The notes: generated from the sequence alone by a model not told the origin. A stretch of 39,344 nt of DNA from Macromonas nakdongensis (GCF_002837145.1 NZ_NWMV01000028.1:1-39344); one strand, 5' to 3'; shown: positions 1 to 9,138, counted from the stretch's first letter. Numbers and translations are program-made.

Positions 1-1509
1 TACGTGTTCCCGGGCGGTGGCATCGATGCGGCCGACGCGGCGGCCCACGCCCGGGCCAGCCGCCGCGCCAGCCAGAGCGACACGCACCTGACCCAGGCGA
101 TCGCCGCCATCCGCGAGAGCTTCGAGGAACTCGGCGTGCTGCTGGCCCGCCACGCCGACGGCCGCTGGGCCGGGGCCAACGACATCGCCGCACTGGACCG
201 CCACGCCCCCTTGGCCGCCCAATGCGCCGCGCGCGGCCTGACCCTAGCCGCCGACCAGGTTTTCGTGCTGGCGCACTGGATCACCGACCGCGACCTGCCG
301 CGCCGCTTCGACGTGCCCTTTCTGGTGGCGCGCATGCCCGCCGACCAGACCCCGGTGGCCGACGAGCGCGAGCAGTTCGAGCCGGTCTGGGTGCGCCCGG
401 CCGACGCCCTGGCGCGCCACGCGGCCGGCGACTTTTACATCATCTTCCCCACCATCCGCACGCTGGAGCGGCTGCAAGGCTTTGCCACGGTGGACGCGGT
501 GCTGCAGGCCTGCGCCGCCACCGAGCAGCCGCTGTGGACCAGCTGCCCGCGCGCCGGCTGGCTGGCCGGGCAAGAAGCCCGCTACATGGAGCAAGAGGCC
601 CCGTTCGGCGAGCTGGCGCTGGTCTGCCCCGACGGCCAGATGGACCACCACCTCGACTGGCAGAGCGACCACCCGGTGGCGCTGCTGAAAAACGTCCAAC
701 GCCTGACCGCGCCCAACCCCGGCTTCATGACTGGCCCCGGCACCAACAGCTACCTGGTGGGCGACCCCAGCAGCGGCCACATCGCCATCGACCCCGGCCC
801 GGCCGACGAGGCCCACCTGGAACGCCTGTGGCGTGCCGCCGGCGGCGACATCCGCCACATCGTCTGCACCCATTCGCACCCCGACCACTCACCCGGTGCC
901 GCCCACCTGCAGGCCCTGTGCGTGCGCGGCGGCCGGCCGGCCCCGCCGATCCTGGGCCTGGCCAGCGCCGCCACCTCGCGCGCCGACAGCCGCTTCACGC
1001 CCGAGCGCGAACTGGCCGACGGCGAACGCCTGGTGCTGCGCAGCGCCGACGGCCAGACCACCCACACCCTGCGCGTGCTGCACACCCCCGGCCACGCCGC
1101 CAACCACCTGTGCCTGGTGCTGGAAGAAGACGGCCTGCTGTTCAGCGGCGACCACATCCTCAACGGCAGCACCACCGTCATCGACCCGCCCGACGGCAAC
1201 ATGGACGCCTACCTGCAATCGCTCGAAAAACTGCGCACCGCCTGCGAAACGGGTGGTATCGACTTCATCCTGCCCGCGCACGGTTACGTGCTGGGCAACG
1301 CACCGCAAGCCATTGCCCAACTCGCGCAGCATCGGCTCCAGCGCGAGGCCAAGATCGCCGCTGCCATGCGCGCCCGGCCCCACGGCAGCCCCGACGACTG
1401 GGTGGCCCAGGCCTACGACGACGTGCCCGAACGCCTGTGGCCGGTGGCCAAGCGCTCGCTGCTGGCGCACGTCGAACGCATCCAGAGCCTGGGGGGCTTC
1501 AATGTCTGA
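1..1509 (+). CDS. Nudix hydrolase-metallo-beta-lactamase fusion protein (5' end missing)
   Basis: The reading frame is open from the first base, so the gene begins upstream; 502 residues are visible. The N-terminal part is Nudix-like: FPGGGIDAAD, then an insert, then RESFEELG, which matches RExxEExG. A long insert between the GG and the RE helix is typical of NUDT19-type (CoA/acyl-CoA diphosphatase-like) Nudix domains. The C-terminal half is a metallo-beta-lactamase fold with THSHPDH at visible residues 290-296 (HxHxDH metal site), a second HTPGHAANH block and FSGDHIL, resembling LACTB2/glyoxalase-II-like hydrolases. The next gene starts inside its last codons (ATG at 1502), so they are probably translationally coupled. 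The substrate is unknown; hydrolysis of a nucleotide-linked or thioester substrate is inference from the two folds. Confidence 0.85.
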   Translation, partial: YVFPGGGIDAADAAAHARASRRASQSDTHLTQAIAAIRESFEELGVLLARHADGRWAGANDIAALDRHAPLAAQCAARGLTLAADQVFVLAHWITDRDLPRRFDVPFLVARMPADQTPVADEREQFEPVWVRPADALARHAAGDFYIIFPTIRTLERLQGFATVDAVLQACAATEQPLWTSCPRAGWLAGQEARYMEQEAPFGELALVCPDGQMDHHLDWQSDHPVALLKNVQRLTAPNPGFMTGPGTNSYLVGDPSSGHIAIDPGPADEAHLERLWRAAGGDIRHIVCTHSHPDHSPGAAHLQALCVRGGRPAPPILGLASAATSRADSRFTPERELADGERLVLRSADGQTTHTLRVLHTPGHAANHLCLVLEEDGLLFSGDHILNGSTTVIDPPDGNMDAYLQSLEKLRTACETGGIDFILPAHGYVLGNAPQAIAQLAQHRLQREAKIAAAMRARPHGSPDDWVAQAYDDVPERLWPVAKRSLLAHVERIQSLGGFNV

Positions 1510-2230
1510 CCCGAACCGCCGCGCCGAGGGCGATCGCCTGGCCAAGCGCGTGGCCGCGCTGCACGGCTGCTCGCGCGGCGACGCGGAGCGGCTGATCGAA
1601 GGCGGCTGGGTGACGGTGAATGGCACCGTGGCCGACGACCCGGCGCAGCGGGTGACCGACGAGGCCGTGGCGGTGGCCCCTGGCGCGACGGCAGCACCCC
1701 TGCAGGCCGTGACACTGGTGTGGCACAAGCCGGCCGGCGTGGCCTTGGCGCCGGACCAGCCCCTGACCGGCCTGCTGGCCCCGAACGACACGCTGCGCCC
1801 CTGGCACCTGAAGCATCTGCGCTGCGTCAGCCCCATGCCGGCGGCCAGCACCGGCCTGGCGGTGTTCGCCCAAAGCCCGGGCGTGCTGCGGGTGTTGCGC
1901 GAAGACGGCCCGCTGCTGGAACACGAATGGATGCTGGACCTGCCCGGCGCCGTGGGGCCGGACGTGCTGGCGCGGCTGGACCAGCGCAAAGCCGAGATGG
2001 CCTGGGGGCCGCGCACCCCCAGCCTGAAACTGAGCGTGGGCAGCCAGAGCCCCGAACGCACCCGCCTGCGCCTGGCGGTGAAAACCTACACCCCGCAGCG
2101 CCTGCCGAATTGGCTGCGCAGCGCCGGCCTGCAGGCCACGCTGCTGCACCGGCTGCGGCTGGGCCGGGTGGCCCTGGGCGCCCTGCCGGTGGGCGGCTGG
2201 CGCGTGCTGGGCGTGCACGAGCGTTTCTGA
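1502..2230 (+). CDS. S4-domain pseudouridine synthase-like protein, catalytic Asp absent
   Basis: 242 residues, starting 8 bp before the end of the preceding gene. Residues about 10-55 look like an S4 RNA-binding domain (RLAKRVAALHGCSRGDAERL, then GWVTVNG). This leads into a body arranged like RsuA/RluB/E/F pseudouridine synthases (LVWHKPAGVAL). In the active family the key motif is RLDxxTxGL. Here the equivalent stretch is MPAASTGL at residues 112-119, so proline 113 occupies the catalytic aspartate position. The rest of the fold appears intact, ending in LHRLRLGRVALGALPVGGWRVL as in the family. I infer an RNA-binding protein with lost or altered catalysis rather than an active synthase. It faces rnpB convergently. 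Confidence 0.75.
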   Translation: MSDPNRRAEGDRLAKRVAALHGCSRGDAERLIEGGWVTVNGTVADDPAQRVTDEAVAVAPGATAAPLQAVTLVWHKPAGVALAPDQPLTGLLAPNDTLRPWHLKHLRCVSPMPAASTGLAVFAQSPGVLRVLREDGPLLEHEWMLDLPGAVGPDVLARLDQRKAEMAWGPRTPSLKLSVGSQSPERTRLRLAVKTYTPQRLPNWLRSAGLQATLLHRLRLGRVALGALPVGGWRVLGVHERF

Positions 2231-2240
2231 ATAAAGTGTG

Positions 2241-2621
2241 AAGTCTGCCGATACGCCGGATTCTGTGCATTGGGCCGTTCTTGCGAACGGCCCAACGTGA
2301 CCGCCATTCCTCTGGGCCATGGGTCGCCCCAATGGCTCGGTGCCACCTACCCGCCAGCTCGCCTTGCGGAACCACAAGGTCGAGAGAGGTCGCCCTTCTC
2401 CCGTGGCTGGCCTACTTGGTGTTGCTGCGCGCAGAGATTGCCCGTTTCACCCCCCAGGCTCCTGCCGCTCGCAAGCGGTTGGTCCCCGGGGACTCGTCTC
2501 TGTTGCTCTGATCCTCACCTCGCGGTGGAGAGCCGTTAGCTCCTGCGCTGTCCTGTGCAGTCCGGACGTTCCTCCAGTGCGGCCTTTCGGCGCTTGCACC
2601 AGCGGCGGTCTGGCAAACTTC
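2241..2621 (-). ncRNA. rnpB: RNase P RNA (catalytic subunit)
   Basis: On the minus strand the 5' part contains GCCAGACCGCCGCUGG, then the universally conserved P4 region seen as GGAGGAACGUCCGGAC. The 3' part ends with ACAGAAUCCGGCGUAUCGG followed by CAGACUUC, the standard closing segment of bacterial type A RNase P RNA. The length of about 380 nt is normal. It processes tRNA 5' ends together with RnpA. It lies convergent to the S4-domain gene and divergent from the diguanylate cyclase gene. Both ends are estimated to within about 5 nt. Open frames across this stretch are artefacts of GC-rich RNA-coding DNA. Confidence 0.96.
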
Positions 2622-2629
2622 ACCCCCGC

Positions 2630-2635
2630 ATTATC
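2630..2635 (-). promoter_or_regulatory. -10 element of rnpB
   Basis: Read on the minus strand, GATAAT lies 8-9 nt before the expected 5' end of RNase P RNA, the right place for a sigma70 -10 box. No good -35 hexamer is visible 16-18 bp further upstream. Confidence 0.5.
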
Positions 2636-2715
2636 CCCCATGCGGCACCGGGCCGCTTGCCAGCGCGGCCGCCAGCGGCCATGATGCGAGCCAACGACCG
2701 ACCCGTCAGGCTTGC

Positions 2716-4329
2716 ATGCCGCCCTCGCCCGCCGCCGCCCGTCCCGCCCCTGTCTACGCAGGCAAGCACCGCTATTCCCTCAAGACCAGCCTGCTGGTGT
2801 TGGCGGCGCTGTGCGTGCTGCCGGCAGCCATTGTCAACGCGTGGCTGCTTTACAACCAGTTCGAGCTCAAGCGCAACCAGGCCGAACAAAGCACCCTGCT
2901 GCTGGCGCGCCAGGTCGTGGCCGACTTGGACAACGAGCTGTCGGCCATCGAGTCGGCGCTCAAGGTGCTGGCCACCGCGCCCGAACTGCTCACCGACGAC
3001 CTGCCCGGCTTCCACCGCCGCGCCCGCGAAGCGCTGGTGGCGGGCACCGTGTACAACTACATCCTGACCGACCGGCTCGGGCGCCAGGTGCTCAACACCC
3101 TGGTGCCGCCCGGCCAGCCGCTGCCGGCCACCGGCACCCCGGCGCAGCTCGACCGGGTGTTCACCGACGGCACCACCGTGCTGACCGACCTGTTCGTCGG
3201 CCCGGTCACCCAGCGCCACGCGCTGGCCATGGGCGTGCCAGTGCGGCGCCAGGGCGAGGTGGTGTACAGCCTCAACATTGGCCTGGCGCCCGAGCGCCTC
3301 AACGCCCTGCTGGCGCGCCAGGCCCTGCCCGAGGGCTGGCTGATCGCCATCCTGGACGGCACCGGCACCATCGCCGGCCGTTCGCGCGAAGCGCAGCGTT
3401 TCGTCGGCGAGCCGGCGGTGCCATCCCTGCGCGCGGCGCTGGCGGCGGCCCCCGAAAGCCAGCTGCGCCTGCCCACCAAAGAGGGGCAGATGGCCTACAC
3501 CGCAGTGAAGCGCTCGGCGCGCTGGGGCTGGGGCGTGGCGGTGGGGGTGCAGGAAGACACGCTGCACGCCGCCATCGGCCCGCTGGTGTGGCGGGTCGCC
3601 GGCATCACCGTGCTGGTGTTGGGCAGCGGCCTGCTGCTGGCCCTGGGGCTGGCTCGGCGGGTGCTGGCCACGGTGCACGACATCAACGCCGCGGCCAAGG
3701 CCCTGAGCACCGGCGAGGCGATGGCCATTCCCGAGGTGCAGTTCCGCGAGGCCGAGGCCGTGGGCGAGGCCCTGCGCCAAGCCGCCCAGGCCATGCGCCA
3801 GGTCACCTTCGCCGCCCAGCACGACCCGCTGACGCAACTGGCCAACCGCGCCATGTTCACCGAGATCGCCCAACGCCAGCTGGCCGCGAGCCAACGCAGC
3901 GGCCAGCCGCTGGCGCTGGTGGCGATCGACCTCGACCACTTCAAGGACGTGAACGACTCCCAGGGCCACGCGGTGGGCGACGCGGTGCTGGTGGAGGCCG
4001 GGCGCCGCATCGAACTGGCGGTGCGCCAGAGCGACACGGTAGCGCGGCTGGGCGGCGACGAGTTCATGGTGCTGCTGGGCGCCACCGACCCGGCGCACGC
4101 GCGGGCCACGGCCGAGCGCATCGTGGAGGCGCTGTCCCAGCCCTACCCGATGACGCCGTGCCCGGTGTCGGCCAGCGCAGGAGTGGCGCTGCACCCGGCC
4201 CACGGCGCCACGCTGCAGGCGCTGGTCGCGGCGGCCGACCGCGCCCTCTACCAGGCCAAGGCCCAGGGCCGGCACTGCGCCCGCATGGCCACAGCGGATT
4301 CCGTATCATCCACCCCCTCCGTTGCTTGA
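2716..4329 (+). CDS. Membrane-anchored diguanylate cyclase (sensor + GGDEF)
   Basis: 537 residues. A first membrane helix (about 23-45) and a second (about 290-312) enclose a periplasmic region of roughly 245 residues consistent with a double-Cache sensor (inference from layout). A HAMP-like linker follows, then a GGDEF domain (about 370-530). The active-site motif is GGDEF at 446-450, with DxxxFK upstream (DLDHFKDVND). RQSD at 437-440 lies five residues before GGDEF, matching the RxxD inhibitory I-site, so product feedback is expected. There is no EAL domain. It should make c-di-GMP from two GTP at the inner membrane. The ATG at 2716 places TM1 near the N-terminus; no strong ribosome site is visible. 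Confidence 0.9.
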   Translation: MPPSPAAARPAPVYAGKHRYSLKTSLLVLAALCVLPAAIVNAWLLYNQFELKRNQAEQSTLLLARQVVADLDNELSAIESALKVLATAPELLTDDLPGFHRRAREALVAGTVYNYILTDRLGRQVLNTLVPPGQPLPATGTPAQLDRVFTDGTTVLTDLFVGPVTQRHALAMGVPVRRQGEVVYSLNIGLAPERLNALLARQALPEGWLIAILDGTGTIAGRSREAQRFVGEPAVPSLRAALAAAPESQLRLPTKEGQMAYTAVKRSARWGWGVAVGVQEDTLHAAIGPLVWRVAGITVLVLGSGLLLALGLARRVLATVHDINAAAKALSTGEAMAIPEVQFREAEAVGEALRQAAQAMRQVTFAAQHDPLTQLANRAMFTEIAQRQLAASQRSGQPLALVAIDLDHFKDVNDSQGHAVGDAVLVEAGRRIELAVRQSDTVARLGGDEFMVLLGATDPAHARATAERIVEALSQPYPMTPCPVSASAGVALHPAHGATLQALVAAADRALYQAKAQGRHCARMATADSVSSTPSVA

Positions 4330-4345
4330 TGACCACGAGCCCGCC

Positions 4346-6226
4346 ATGATCCGCCTGTCCGAACTGAAGCTGCCCCTGTCCGCCCTGCCGGTGGAGGCGC
4401 GCCGCGCCGCCGATGCCCCCACCGAAACCGAGGCCGACCGCGCCCCCCCGCCCCACCCCGTGGCCGCGCTGCGCGCCCTGGCTGCGCAGGCCCTGGGCTT
4501 AGCCGACAGCGACCTCGCCGGGTTGCAGGTGTTCAAGCGCAGCTTCGACGCCCGCAAGGCCGAGCTGCTGGCGGTCTACATCGTCGATGTGACCCTGGCC
4601 GACCCCGCGCATGAAGCGGCGCTGCTGGCCCGGTTCGCCCAGCACCCCCACATCCAGCCCACGCCCGACATGGCCTGGCACGCGCCCGCCCACGCCCCGG
4701 CTGGCTGGCCGGCGGACGAAGCCGAGCGCCCAGTGGTGGTGGGCTTTGGCCCCTGCGGTATCTTCGCCGCGCTGGCGCTGGCGCAAATGGGGCTGAAGCC
4801 CATCGTGCTGGAACGCGGTCGCCCGGTGCGCCAGCGCACCAAGGATACCTGGGGCCTGTGGCGCAAGCAGGTGCTCACACCCGAGTCCAACGTGCAGTTC
4901 GGCGAGGGTGGCGCGGGGCTGTTTTCCGACGGCAAGCTCTACAGCCAGATCAAGGACCCGCGCTTTCTGGGCCGCAAGGTGATGCAGGAATTCGTGGCCG
5001 CCGGCGCCCCGCCCGAAATCCTCTACATGGCCCACCCGCACATCGGCACCTTCAAGCTGGTGAAGGTGGTGGAGGCGCTGCGCGACCAGATCACCGCGCT
5101 GGGCGGCGAAATCCGATTCCAGCAGCGCGTGACCGGGGTGCTGCTGGACGACACCCCGGGTGCCCCTACCCCCGAGGGCTGGGCCCCCAAACGCCTGCGC
5201 GGCCTGCGGGTGCAGGACCTGGCCACCGGCACCGAGCACGAGCTGCCCTGCCAGCAGGTGGTGCTGGCCCTGGGCCACAGTTCGCGCGACACCTTCGCCA
5301 CGCTGCACGACGCCGGTGTCTACCTGGAACCCAAGCCGTTCTCCATCGGCGTGCGCATCGAACACCCGCAAAGTGTGATCGACCGCGCGCGCTGGGGCAA
5401 ACACGCCGGCCACCCGCTGCTGGGCGCGGCCGACTACAAGCTGGTGCACCACGCGGCCAACGGGCGTGCGGTCTACAGCTTCTGCATGTGTCCGGGCGGC
5501 ACGGTGGTGGCCGCCACCAGCGAGCCGGGCCGGGTCGTCACCAACGGCATGAGCCAGTATTCGCGCGCCGAGCGCAACGCCAACGCCGGCATGGTGGTCA
5601 ACATCGACCCGCCCGACTACCCGCTGGATGCCCTGGCCTGGACCGCCGCCTTCGGCGACGCCGCCGGCCCGCGCTACGCCGCCCAAGCCCAGGCCCTGCA
5701 CGCCCAGGGCCGCACCCACCCCCTGGCCGGCGTGGTCTACCAGCGCCAGCTGGAAAGCCGCGCCTTCGAAGTGGGCGGCCGCAACTACGAAGCCCCCGGT
5801 CAGCTGGTGGGCGACTTTTTGGCCGCCCGGCCATCGACGCAATTCGGCGGGGTGCAGCCCTCGTACAAACCCGGCGTGAAGCTGGGCGACCTGGCCCAGG
5901 TGCTGCCCGGCTACGCGGTGCAGGCCATGCGCGAGGCCCTGCCCGCCTTTGGTCGCAAGATCCGAGGCTACGACATGGCCGACGCGGTGATGACCGGGGT
6001 GGAAACCCGCACCTCGTCGCCGCTGCGCATCACCCGCGGCGACGATTACCAGAGCCTGAACGTGCGCGGCCTGTACCCGGCCGGCGAAGGCGCGGGTTAC
6101 GCCGGCGGCATTTTGTCGGCGGGGGTGGACGGCCTGCGGGTGGCCGAGGCGGTGGCCTGCCATGCGCTCGGGCTGCAGGCCCCGCCACCAGACCGGGGCG
6201 CCAAAGCCGCCTTGAATTACGGCTGA
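4346..6226 (+). CDS. FAD-dependent dehydrogenase (COG2509 type)
   Basis: 626 residues from the ATG at 4346; a TTG eight codons upstream is possible but less likely. A dinucleotide-binding motif, GFGPCGIFAALALAQMG, starts near residue 133 and is followed by VLERG. The block NVQFGEGGAGLFSDGKLYS is diagnostic of the uncharacterised COG2509 flavoproteins, as is the C-terminal FAD-contacting YPAGEGAGYAGGILSAGVDG. The roughly 130 residues before the Rossmann motif form the small N-terminal domain usual for these proteins. The substrate is unknown. It begins 16 bp after the diguanylate cyclase stop, so co-transcription is possible. It is convergent with htpX. Confidence 0.87.
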   Translation: MIRLSELKLPLSALPVEARRAADAPTETEADRAPPPHPVAALRALAAQALGLADSDLAGLQVFKRSFDARKAELLAVYIVDVTLADPAHEAALLARFAQHPHIQPTPDMAWHAPAHAPAGWPADEAERPVVVGFGPCGIFAALALAQMGLKPIVLERGRPVRQRTKDTWGLWRKQVLTPESNVQFGEGGAGLFSDGKLYSQIKDPRFLGRKVMQEFVAAGAPPEILYMAHPHIGTFKLVKVVEALRDQITALGGEIRFQQRVTGVLLDDTPGAPTPEGWAPKRLRGLRVQDLATGTEHELPCQQVVLALGHSSRDTFATLHDAGVYLEPKPFSIGVRIEHPQSVIDRARWGKHAGHPLLGAADYKLVHHAANGRAVYSFCMCPGGTVVAATSEPGRVVTNGMSQYSRAERNANAGMVVNIDPPDYPLDALAWTAAFGDAAGPRYAAQAQALHAQGRTHPLAGVVYQRQLESRAFEVGGRNYEAPGQLVGDFLAARPSTQFGGVQPSYKPGVKLGDLAQVLPGYAVQAMREALPAFGRKIRGYDMADAVMTGVETRTSSPLRITRGDDYQSLNVRGLYPAGEGAGYAGGILSAGVDGLRVAEAVACHALGLQAPPPDRGAKAALNYG

Positions 6227-6246
6227 ACCCCAACCCAGCCAACCCA

Positions 6247-6283
6247 CAAAAAAAGCCTGCGCAGCGGGATCGCTGGCAGGCTT
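6247..6283 (-). terminator. Intrinsic terminator of htpX
   Basis: On the minus strand AAGCCTGC pairs with GCAGGCTT (with additional inner AGC/GCT pairing) and is followed directly by a run of T. It sits 21 bp past the htpX stop codon. Confidence 0.88.
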
Positions 6284-6303
6284 GGTCCAGAAAGGCTGAA
6301 GCG

Positions 6304-7173
6304 TCAGCCTTGCTGCAAGGCCTGGATGCGCTCTTCGATCGGCGGGTGAGTGGAAAACAGCTTGCCCAGGCCACCGGCGATGCCCATGGCGGCCATGCTC
6401 TTGGGCAACTCGCCCGGATGCACGCCGCCCAGGCGGGCCAGGGCATTGATCATGGGCTGCTTGCGGCCCATCAGGGCGGCGGCACCGGCGTCGGCGCGGA
6501 ACTCGCGCTGGCGGCTGAACCAGGCCACGATGATGGCGGCCAGGAAACCCAGCACGATGTCCATGACGATGGTGGTGACCATGTAGCCCAGGCCCGGCCC
6601 GGAGTTTTCGCTGTCGCCCTTGCGCAGGAAGCTGTCCACCGCGTAACCAATGACCCGACTCAGGAACACGACGAAGGTGTTCATCACGCCCTGGATCAGG
6701 GTCATGGTCACCATGTCGCCGTTGGCGATGTGGGCCACCTCGTGGCCGATCACGGCCTCCACCTCTTCGCGCGTCATGTTGCGCAGCAGACCGGTGGACA
6801 CCGCCACCAGGGCCGAGTTCTTGAAGGCGCCGGTGGCGAAGGCGTTGGGGTCGCCCTCGAAAATGGCGACCTCGGGCATGCCGATGCCGGCCTTGTCGGC
6901 GAATTTCTGCACGGTCTGGACGATCCAGGCCTCGTCGGCGTTGCGCGGCTGGTCGATGACCTGTGCCCCGGTGCTGAACTTGGCCATGGGCTTGGAAATG
7001 AGCAGCGAGATGAAGGCGCCGCCGAAGCCAACGATGAGCGAGAAGCCGGCCAGCGCCGTCAGGTTCAGGCCGTTGGCGGTGAGGAAGCGGTCCACCCCCA
7101 GAATGCGGGTGGTGATCAACAACACAGCCATGACGGCCAGGTTGGTCAGAACCAGCAGGATGATGCGTTTCAT
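6304..7173 (-). CDS. htpX: Membrane zinc metalloprotease HtpX
   Basis: 289 residues, close to the E. coli protein (293). The zinc-binding HEVAH motif is at residues 144-148 within [13 protein letters not shown]; the third ligand region is FRADAGAA. Two N-terminal hydrophobic helices ([20 protein letters not shown] and a second near 35-55) and two more after the HExxH motif give the usual four-pass topology. FtsH-linked HtpX proteases degrade misfolded inner-membrane proteins. The ATG at 7173 gives the canonical MKRI start. The upstream DUF3025 gene is on the same strand, but htpX appears to have its own promoter at 7257-7285. Confidence 0.95.
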   Translation of the reverse strand: MKRIILLVLTNLAVMAVLLITTRILGVDRFLTANGLNLTALAGFSLIVGFGGAFISLLISKPMAKFSTGAQVIDQPRNADEAWIVQTVQKFADKAGIGMPEVAIFEGDPNAFATGAFKNSALVAVSTGLLRNMTREEVEAVIGHEVAHIANGDMVTMTLIQGVMNTFVVFLSRVIGYAVDSFLRKGDSENSGPGLGYMVTTIVMDIVLGFLAAIIVAWFSRQREFRADAGAAALMGRKQPMINALARLGGVHPGELPKSMAAMGIAGGLGKLFSTHPPIEERIQALQQG

Positions 7174-7256
7174 GTCAGTGGTGACTCCAATGTGTAGACA
7201 GGCATCCGACCGCGGCGGGGTGCGGAGGTTCCCGCCCTGCGGTCGTTGCCAGTCAT

Positions 7257-7285
7257 CATATAAGGCCGGTGGCCCGGCGTCTCAA
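7257..7285 (-). promoter_or_regulatory. Promoter of htpX (sigma70-like, possibly heat-shock type)
   Basis: On the minus strand TTGAGA (7280-7285) is followed after exactly 17 bp by TATATG (7257-7262), a good sigma70 match. The same stretch also reads CTTGAGA then CCTTATAT, loosely resembling sigma32 promoters. The -35 hexamer includes the TGA stop codon of the upstream gene. The expected transcript start near 7250 gives a leader of about 77 nt. Confidence 0.6.
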
Positions 7286-8037
7286 GTGGGGCTTTGCGGG
7301 CGCGGGGGCCGGAACACGCCGGTGTCGGCGTAAAAGCCGGGGTCTTCGTTGGCGGGCCACCAGCCGGGGATGCCCAGCACGGGCAAAGGCGTGAAGGGCT
7401 TGGTGGCCAGCCAGTCGGGCGTGAGTTGCGCGGCCAGCCAAGCATCCCAGGGGTGAGGGCCCTGACCGGGGTCGGGCGCCAAGCCGGTCGGCACCGGCAG
7501 GCACAGCACATGAGCGGTGATGGACTTGTAGGGCACCACCAGCTTTTCGGTCAGGGCGTGGCCGAAGGTGACGGCCGTCGCCTGCGCCCAGAGCGGGCGC
7601 AGGGCGGCGAACAGGCGCGGCCAGTCGCGCACCCGCAAAGCCTGCCACAGCGGTTCGGGCGCCTGCAGCAGCAGGGCGTTTTCGTCGAACAGGGTGAGCG
7701 CGTCGCGCAACGGACCGCGCGTGGCCTGCACCCCCCCGGACTGGTCGATAGCCGCCGCCTGCAGCGCGTTCAAACGCCGCTTGGTCTGCGGAAAGCGCAT
7801 CCAGCACAGGGCGTTGAACAGGTCGTGCAGGTTGTCGCGCGTGGGCACGCCACCGGTGGCAAAGATGTGGCTTTCGTAGGCCACGCCTTCGGGCAACTCC
7901 GACTGGGGGATGAAGCGGACCGGGGCACCGCCCAGCGCGTTGAGGGCCCGAGGCAAATCGGAAGGCACCGCCTCGGGCGCCACCCCGCGGCCTGGCCCAC
8001 ACCAGGGCCGCTGCCAAGGGGTGGTCCAGTCGATCAC
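7282..8037 (-). CDS. DUF3025 domain-containing protein
   Basis: 251 residues. The conserved block of this uncharacterised family is visible around residues 55-90: YESHIFATGGVPTRDNLHDL, then FNALCWMRFPQTKRRLN. A second conserved part, GHALTEKLVVPYKSITAH, lies near the C-terminal third. There is no signal peptide or membrane segment. The function is unknown. It starts 8 bp after the pyrC stop codon on the same strand and is probably co-transcribed with pyrC; whether it has a role in pyrimidine metabolism cannot be told from the sequence. Confidence 0.85.
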   Translation of the reverse strand: MIDWTTPWQRPWCGPGRGVAPEAVPSDLPRALNALGGAPVRFIPQSELPEGVAYESHIFATGGVPTRDNLHDLFNALCWMRFPQTKRRLNALQAAAIDQSGGVQATRGPLRDALTLFDENALLLQAPEPLWQALRVRDWPRLFAALRPLWAQATAVTFGHALTEKLVVPYKSITAHVLCLPVPTGLAPDPGQGPHPWDAWLAAQLTPDWLATKPFTPLPVLGIPGWWPANEDPGFYADTGVFRPPRPQSPT

Positions 8038-8045
8038 GCAGGCGT

Positions 8046-9077
8046 TCAGACCAGTTTCCAGGGCAGGGCCTCGCCCGCGCGCAGGGGCTTCAACTCGGCC
8101 TCGCCAAAGGCGAAGGACTCGGGCGGGGTCCAGCTCTCTTTGCGCAGGGTGATGGTGCCGCGGTTGCGCGGCAGGCCGTAAAAGTCGGCGCCGTAGAAGC
8201 TGGCAAAGCCTTCCAGTTTGTCGAGCGCACCGGCGGCGTCAAAGGCCTCGGCGTACATCTCCATGGCAGCGTGGGCGGTGTAGCAGCCGGCGCAGCCGGT
8301 GGCGTGTTCTTTCAGGTGGGCCGGGTGCGGCGCGCTGTCGGTGCCCAGGAAGAACTTCGGCGACCCGCTGGTGGCCGCCGCCACCAGGGCCTGGCGGTGG
8401 GTTTCGCGTTTGAGCACCGGCAGGCAGTAGTAGTGCGGGCGGATGCCGCCGGTGAAGATGGCGTTGCGGTTGTACAGCAGGTGGTGGGCGGTGATGGTGG
8501 CGCCCAGGTTCGCGTCGGCCTCGGCCACGTAAGCGGCCGCTTCTTTGGTGGTGATGTGCTCCATCACGATCTTCAGGCCGGGGAAGTCGCTGCGCAGGGG
8601 TTCGAGCTGCTGTTCGATGAACACCGCTTCGCGGTCGAACAGGTCGATGTCGGGGCTGGTGACTTCGCCGTGCACCAGCAGCAGCACGCCTTCGCGCTGC
8701 ATGGCTTCCAGGGTTTTGTAGGTCTTGCGGATGTCGGTGACGCCGGCGTCGCTGTTGGTGGTGGCGCCGGCCGGGTACAGCTTGCAGGCCACCACGCCGG
8801 CCGCCTTGGCGCGGGCGATCTCGTCGGCCGGCAGGTTGTCGGTCAGGTACAGCGTCATCAGCGGCTCGAAGTCCACCCCGGCCGGCACCGCGGCCTGGAT
8901 GCGGGCCTTGTAGGCCAGCGCCTGCTCGGCGGTGGTCACCGGCGGCTTCAGGTTGGGCATGACGATGGCGCGGCCAAACTGGGCGGCGGTGTGCGGCACC
9001 ACGGTGCGCAGGGCGGCGCCGTCGCGCACGTGCAGGTGCCAGTCGTCGGGGCGGGTGAGGGTGATCTGTGTGCTCAT
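8046..9077 (-). CDS. pyrC: Dihydroorotase
   Basis: 343 residues. It converts carbamoyl-aspartate to dihydroorotate in de novo pyrimidine synthesis. The metal-binding HLHVRDG motif lies at residues 16-22; [11 protein letters not shown] holds the lysine that is carboxylated in class II enzymes; [11 protein letters not shown] and [11 protein letters not shown] supply the metal histidines; GTDSAPHP holds the catalytic aspartate. The length fits E. coli PyrC (348). The start at 9077 gives [16 protein letters not shown] and is preferred over an ATG six codons upstream. It is divergent from the TRAP operon across 68 bp. pyrE occurs separately at 27498. Confidence 0.96.
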   Translation of the reverse strand: MSTQITLTRPDDWHLHVRDGAALRTVVPHTAAQFGRAIVMPNLKPPVTTAEQALAYKARIQAAVPAGVDFEPLMTLYLTDNLPADEIARAKAAGVVACKLYPAGATTNSDAGVTDIRKTYKTLEAMQREGVLLLVHGEVTSPDIDLFDREAVFIEQQLEPLRSDFPGLKIVMEHITTKEAAAYVAEADANLGATITAHHLLYNRNAIFTGGIRPHYYCLPVLKRETHRQALVAAATSGSPKFFLGTDSAPHPAHLKEHATGCAGCYTAHAAMEMYAEAFDAAGALDKLEGFASFYGADFYGLPRNRGTITLRKESWTPPESFAFGEAELKPLRAGEALPWKLV

Positions 9078-9132
9078 GGCGGGGGATTTTCGCACCGTCG
9101 CCCGCGCAGCAGGTGGTGCACCGATCGGTCGG

Positions 9133-9138
9133 GATAAT
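9133..9138 (+). promoter_or_regulatory. -10 element of TRAP operon
   Basis: GATAAT is followed by seven bases and then the ATG at 9146, so transcription would begin at or next to the start codon (possible leaderless mRNA). A perfect 10-bp palindrome, ACCGATCGGT (9120-9129), lies just upstream and could be an operator, although 10-bp palindromes are common by chance. The -35 is weak. Confidence 0.45.

Noticed and set aside
2270-2684. Several small open frames within the 2240-2620 stretch.
   Set aside because: The stretch is RNase P RNA; the frames have no ribosome sites or recognisable protein features.
4858-7197. A 779-codon open frame across the flavoprotein gene and antisense to htpX.
   Set aside because: Both underlying genes have family motifs in their own frames; this frame has none.
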